A DNA stretch of 8,950 nucleotides from Anaerolineaceae bacterium. Its GTDB lineage: Bacteria; Chloroflexota; Anaerolineae; Anaerolineales; Anaerolineaceae. Position numbers and translations under genes: made by a program. Each line of letters opens with the position of its first letter. The first letter of the stretch is position 1. This document shows positions 6,227-8,950 of this stretch, piece after piece. The DNA lies in contig WOZA01000164.1 of assembly GCA_011620505.1 (NCBI GenBank), positions 1-8,950 on the forward strand. The letters run 5' to 3'. A model generated the notes under the pieces. That model saw only the letters and a list, made by a program, of their open reading frames with translations. It had not been told where the DNA came from and did not search any database.

Positions 6227-8563
6227 TCACTTTGATGAAGATGTCGAAGGCAACCAAACGGCAAATTCCGCACCCTGGTCATAATTTCGAGCAGTCAGCC
6301 GTCCATGGTGTCTTTGAATGATTTCGTAACTGATCGCTAATCCAAGCCCCGCCCCTTTTGCTTTGGTAGTTTGGAATGGCTCAAACATTCGTTTTAAGTA
6401 TTCAACTGATATTCCTGGACCAGTATCGCGCACCAACACCCCTATTTCATAGCTTTCAGGATTTCCTTGCACAAAGACCAGTTCCAATTGACCGCCATCA
6501 GGCTGCATTGCTTCAATTCCGTTGGTACAAATATTTATGAACACTTGCTTGATCTGGTCCTTATCTCCAATGGTCATCCATTGTCCATCCGGTGGTGGAT
6601 CCATGATCCATTTCACTTTCCCCTCTTCCAGTTGACCTGCTAACAGACCCCGGACTTCAGATACCACGGAAATCAGGTTGAAACTCGCATCTGTCCCTAA
6701 TGTTGGAGGACGATAAATTTCCTTAAGTTGACCAACCAGCTTGGCAATACGTTTCGTTTCAGTAGTGGCGATTTCCAGGTATTCATAATTCTGTTCTTGT
6801 GGGTCAATATCAGCCTGGATAAGGTAGAGACTGTTTTTGATCGTCTGAAGCGGATTATTGATCTCATGTGTGATCGTCGCCAACATCCGACCCAAAGCAG
6901 CCAGCTTTTCAGATTGTACAAGCTGATCACGCATGATCGAGTCTTCCGCGATCAGGTTTCCCAAATCCTTGTTAAGCTGATTCAGCTCTTTTTCTTTTCG
7001 CTTAAATTCAGTTTGGTCTCGCAGACTGGCAAAAAATTCCGTGAATTCTCCCTCTTCATTCCTGAAGACAATCGCATTAAATGTCACCGGGGTAATTTGC
7101 CCCAAGTGATTAATTAAATCCAGCTCATAGTCACGGATGCTACCTTCTTTAAATACAATATCGAATCCTTTCGAGGCTTTCTCTTTGTCTGTGAATAAAT
7201 CTAAAAAATCTGTGCCGATTAACTCATCGCGAGTGAGGTTGGTGACTGTAATTGCGGTCTCATTAACATCGGAGATCTTGCCAGATTTTTTGACAGTTAT
7301 TAAGGCATCCATGTTGATTTCAATTAACCCGCGATTGTATTCATTCATCCGGACAAGGTTTTTTTGCGCTTGTTTGATATTGGTGATGTCGATCCCCACT
7401 TCAAGGATCATTGGGGTGTCATCCATCATGTAAGGAAAATCATAGACATCATAGATCCTGCCATCGGGAGCTTCCCATTCCCAACAATGGGAAGTTTTGG
7501 TTTCCAATGGTTTTAAGGACTCGCAAGCTTCGCTGAGTTTGTCTCTGTTAAACAAACATTGATCGCAGGTCGTCCCTGCAGGGTCACCGAAATGTTCACG
7601 AAAATAACGGTTTGTTCTGACGATCTCATGGTTTTGCGACAGCACAACCAGGTATGCCGGTAGTAAATCAACCAGGATTTCGAATTGCTGCCCCTCCCTT
7701 GCCAAAGAAGCTTGCTCAGAGGCTAATCTCCGCTCAATATTCTGCTGCGCGATCCGGTTAGCTTCGTAAAGTTCTTCAGTCCTTTCACTCACAAGACCTT
7801 CGAGCTGACTATTGGCTAACTGTAGTGCTTGTTTGGCCTCAACCTGGTCAGTGATATCTATTGTATAAATGCGCAGGTGCTGGATTTCCGGCAGGTAGAG
7901 AAGGGTTTGCCTGAACCAAGCGTTTTCAATCTGAATATCACGGATTTTCTGTTGGCTAACTCCTTTTGTTAGCCCAGAAAGATAGGGGGTTATATCTTGT
8001 AGTAAAGAGTTTGAGCAATCTTTTTCCCTTGAATCCAGGCAGCTCTTCTTGGCAGGTTCGTTTTGATAAATTATCTGACCCTCTGAATCGATTTCAATCA
8101 CCGGGTGGGGATTATTTTCCGGGAAAGATGCCAGCCATTCCTGGTGTAAAGCAGCTCGTCTGTCTTCGGTAATGTCGGAAAAAATAACGCCAAATTTGTG
8201 ATCGGCAAATTTATAGGCGAATACTTGGTAATATCGATCCAAAGCGGAATGGGCTTCAAATCTTTCTGAAACCCCACTTCGAACTACTTCGCTAAACCGC
8301 TCCAGCCAAATGGGGTTGTCTTCTGGCACACATTCAGTGTGCATCCTCCCAATAACTTCTTGTTTAGAGAGCCCTGTCAGCCTTTCAAAGGCAGGGTTGA
8401 CATCCAGATACTTATAGTCGATTGCCTTGCCGGCTGAATCGTAGATCAACTCATGCAAGCCAAATCCCTCCGCCATACTGGAGAAAAGGCTTCGGTAGTT
8501 TTCTTGATTTTCCGCGTCTGTTAACAGGGAGGCGTTTTTGAATGGTTTAAGATCGATCGTCAT
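6227..8563 (-). CDS. Soluble multi-PAS sensor histidine kinase
   Basis: A 778-residue kinase with no signal peptide or membrane segment, so it should sense a cytoplasmic signal. Four PAS-like regions are visible at about 22-135, 141-240, 290-398 and 405-520. A coiled coil joins the second and third (about 240-290) and another follows the fourth (about 520-555). The dimerisation domain carries the phospho-accepting His566 in ATITHEINNPL. The ATP-binding domain shows the N box with Asn677 and Asn681, G1 DTGPGI (713-718), the F box FEPFQTTK (727-734) and G2 GAGLGLA (737-743). All catalytic motifs are intact. The third PAS holds four cysteines: Cys333, Cys336 (CDQC), Cys347 and Cys360. AGGA seven bases upstream supports the ATG at 8563. 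It is the first gene of the operon with the OmpR-type regulator. The signal is unknown. Confidence 0.92.
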   Translation of the reverse strand: MTIDLKPFKNASLLTDAENQENYRSLFSSMAEGFGLHELIYDSAGKAIDYKYLDVNPAFERLTGLSKQEVIGRMHTECVPEDNPIWLERFSEVVRSGVSERFEAHSALDRYYQVFAYKFADHKFGVIFSDITEDRRAALHQEWLASFPENNPHPVIEIDSEGQIIYQNEPAKKSCLDSREKDCSNSLLQDITPYLSGLTKGVSQQKIRDIQIENAWFRQTLLYLPEIQHLRIYTIDITDQVEAKQALQLANSQLEGLVSERTEELYEANRIAQQNIERRLASEQASLAREGQQFEILVDLLPAYLVVLSQNHEIVRTNRYFREHFGDPAGTTCDQCLFNRDKLSEACESLKPLETKTSHCWEWEAPDGRIYDVYDFPYMMDDTPMILEVGIDITNIKQAQKNLVRMNEYNRGLIEINMDALITVKKSGKISDVNETAITVTNLTRDELIGTDFLDLFTDKEKASKGFDIVFKEGSIRDYELDLINHLGQITPVTFNAIVFRNEEGEFTEFFASLRDQTEFKRKEKELNQLNKDLGNLIAEDSIMRDQLVQSEKLAALGRMLATITHEINNPLQTIKNSLYLIQADIDPQEQNYEYLEIATTETKRIAKLVGQLKEIYRPPTLGTDASFNLISVVSEVRGLLAGQLEEGKVKWIMDPPPDGQWMTIGDKDQIKQVFINICTNGIEAMQPDGGQLELVFVQGNPESYEIGVLVRDTGPGISVEYLKRMFEPFQTTKAKGAGLGLAISYEIIQRHHGRLTARNYDQGAEFAVWLPSTSSSK

Positions 8564-8587
8564 ACTATTTTCCTAATTCTTGCTCCG

Positions 8588-8616
8588 ATTGTTTTAGAAA
8601 ACCTAACGCTTGTCAA
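8588..8616 (-). promoter_or_regulatory. Sigma70-like promoter of the kinase-regulator operon
   Basis: On the minus strand a perfect -35 TTGACA (8616-8611) is followed after 17 bases by AACAAT (8593-8588), which matches four of six positions of TATAAT. Transcription would start near 8581, about 18 bases before the kinase ATG. A short dyad, GTTTT-CT-AAAAC (8591-8602), lies in the spacer and overlaps the -10, where a repressor or autoregulator could bind. Confidence 0.55.
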
Positions 8617-8730
8617 CAAAAATACGACGATAATTTTTATCCCCCAACTGAGAAAGATCTTGAATAAGAAGCAACTCTTCTGAAGATACAGACCTTCTCG
8701 AGTCGACGGATAATTGAAGATTATGAGCGG

Positions 8731-8950
8731 CTAAATTTTCACCTCTATGGGCACTGTCGCCACCTTGCTGATGGGTTCATGAACAGAGCGAACCTTCGCT
8801 GCCAGGTCGAGATCGCGGAAAAATTGTTTTTCATTCACTTCACCGAAGAAGGTAATCCCAGATTAACCCACTTGAGCGTCGTAGAGGTTTCCTTGCGCTT
8901 TTCACCGGTGACGAGGATCTTAATTGGTGGGATTTCCACTTTACTTTTTA
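8731..8950 (-). pseudogene. Frameshifted C-terminal remnant, possibly BON-domain-like
   Basis: Read on the minus strand from the window edge, one frame gives VEIPPIKILVTGEKRK and continues to WVNLG before running into a TGA at 8835-8837. A one-base shift near 8857 opens a second frame. It reads ITFFGEVNEKQFFRDLDLAA, then KVRSVHEPISKVATVPIEVKI, ending at TAG 8731-8733. The second half has the BON pattern: a hydrophobic strand with a G-x-V turn, a charged helix, then a V-x-x-V strand. BON domains bind membranes or ligands. The gene is cut by the window edge, so length and start are unknown. The break may be real decay or a sequencing error. The family call is tentative. Confidence 0.35.

Noticed and set aside
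5840..8172. Open frames antisense to the kinase and the OmpR-type regulator, and a shifted frame at 6697-6930.
   Set aside because: They are shadows of genes with complete catalytic and receiver motifs and carry no independent coding evidence.
8697..8707. Overlapping CTCGAG and GTCGAC sites, which could suggest a cloning junction.
   Set aside because: Short palindromes of this kind arise by chance, and there is no adjoining vector-like sequence or abrupt change in composition.
8668..8950. A plus-strand open frame running to the window edge, with an internal ATG at 8779.
   Set aside because: It is antisense to the minus-strand BON-like remnant, has no ribosome site, and its product resembles no family. 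The minus-strand reading looks more protein-like, though it needs a frameshift; the choice is not certain.

Overview
The window looks like part of a chromosome from a free-living bacterium, possibly Chloroflexota (Anaerolineae-like). That guess rests on the style of the exported multicopper oxidase and of the OmpR-type regulator; no taxonomic marker gene is present. There are no tRNAs, rRNAs, CRISPR arrays or insertion sequences.

Layout, left to right. Positions 1-127 are a 3' flank with two inverted repeats, one of which looks like a rightward terminator for a gene outside the window. Positions 128-4387 (minus strand) encode a 1419-residue secreted multicopper oxidase. It has a signal peptide, a block of six GxGY-type repeats, a cupredoxin core with all four copper motifs intact, and a C-terminal fibronectin-III-like domain. 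Positions 4388-4995 are an AT-rich, 608-base divergent regulatory region with repeated TTTGCA/TGCAAA elements, an 8-base direct repeat and one doubtful 31-codon frame. Positions 4996-5403 (plus strand) encode a stand-alone CheY-like receiver. It converges on a two-gene minus-strand operon: a soluble four-PAS histidine kinase (6227-8563), then an OmpR/PhoB-type response regulator (5417-6211). The convergent stop codons lie inside one long imperfect hairpin (5384-5431). A good sigma70-like promoter lies just upstream of the kinase. The right edge (8731-8950, minus) holds the frameshifted tail of another protein, possibly BON-like.

How the parts may work together (inference): the kinase has no membrane segment and so should sense a cytoplasmic signal. 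It would phosphorylate the OmpR-type regulator and perhaps also the single-domain receiver, which could act as a phosphate sink or connector. The oxidase gene and the receiver gene are transcribed away from a shared control region rich in repeated motifs, so the oxidase is a natural candidate target. Its substrate (metal ion such as Mn(II), Cu(I) or Fe(II), or an organic compound) cannot be read from the sequence. The kinase and the receiver each carry a CxxC motif (CDQC and CDNC), which makes a redox or metal input worth testing.
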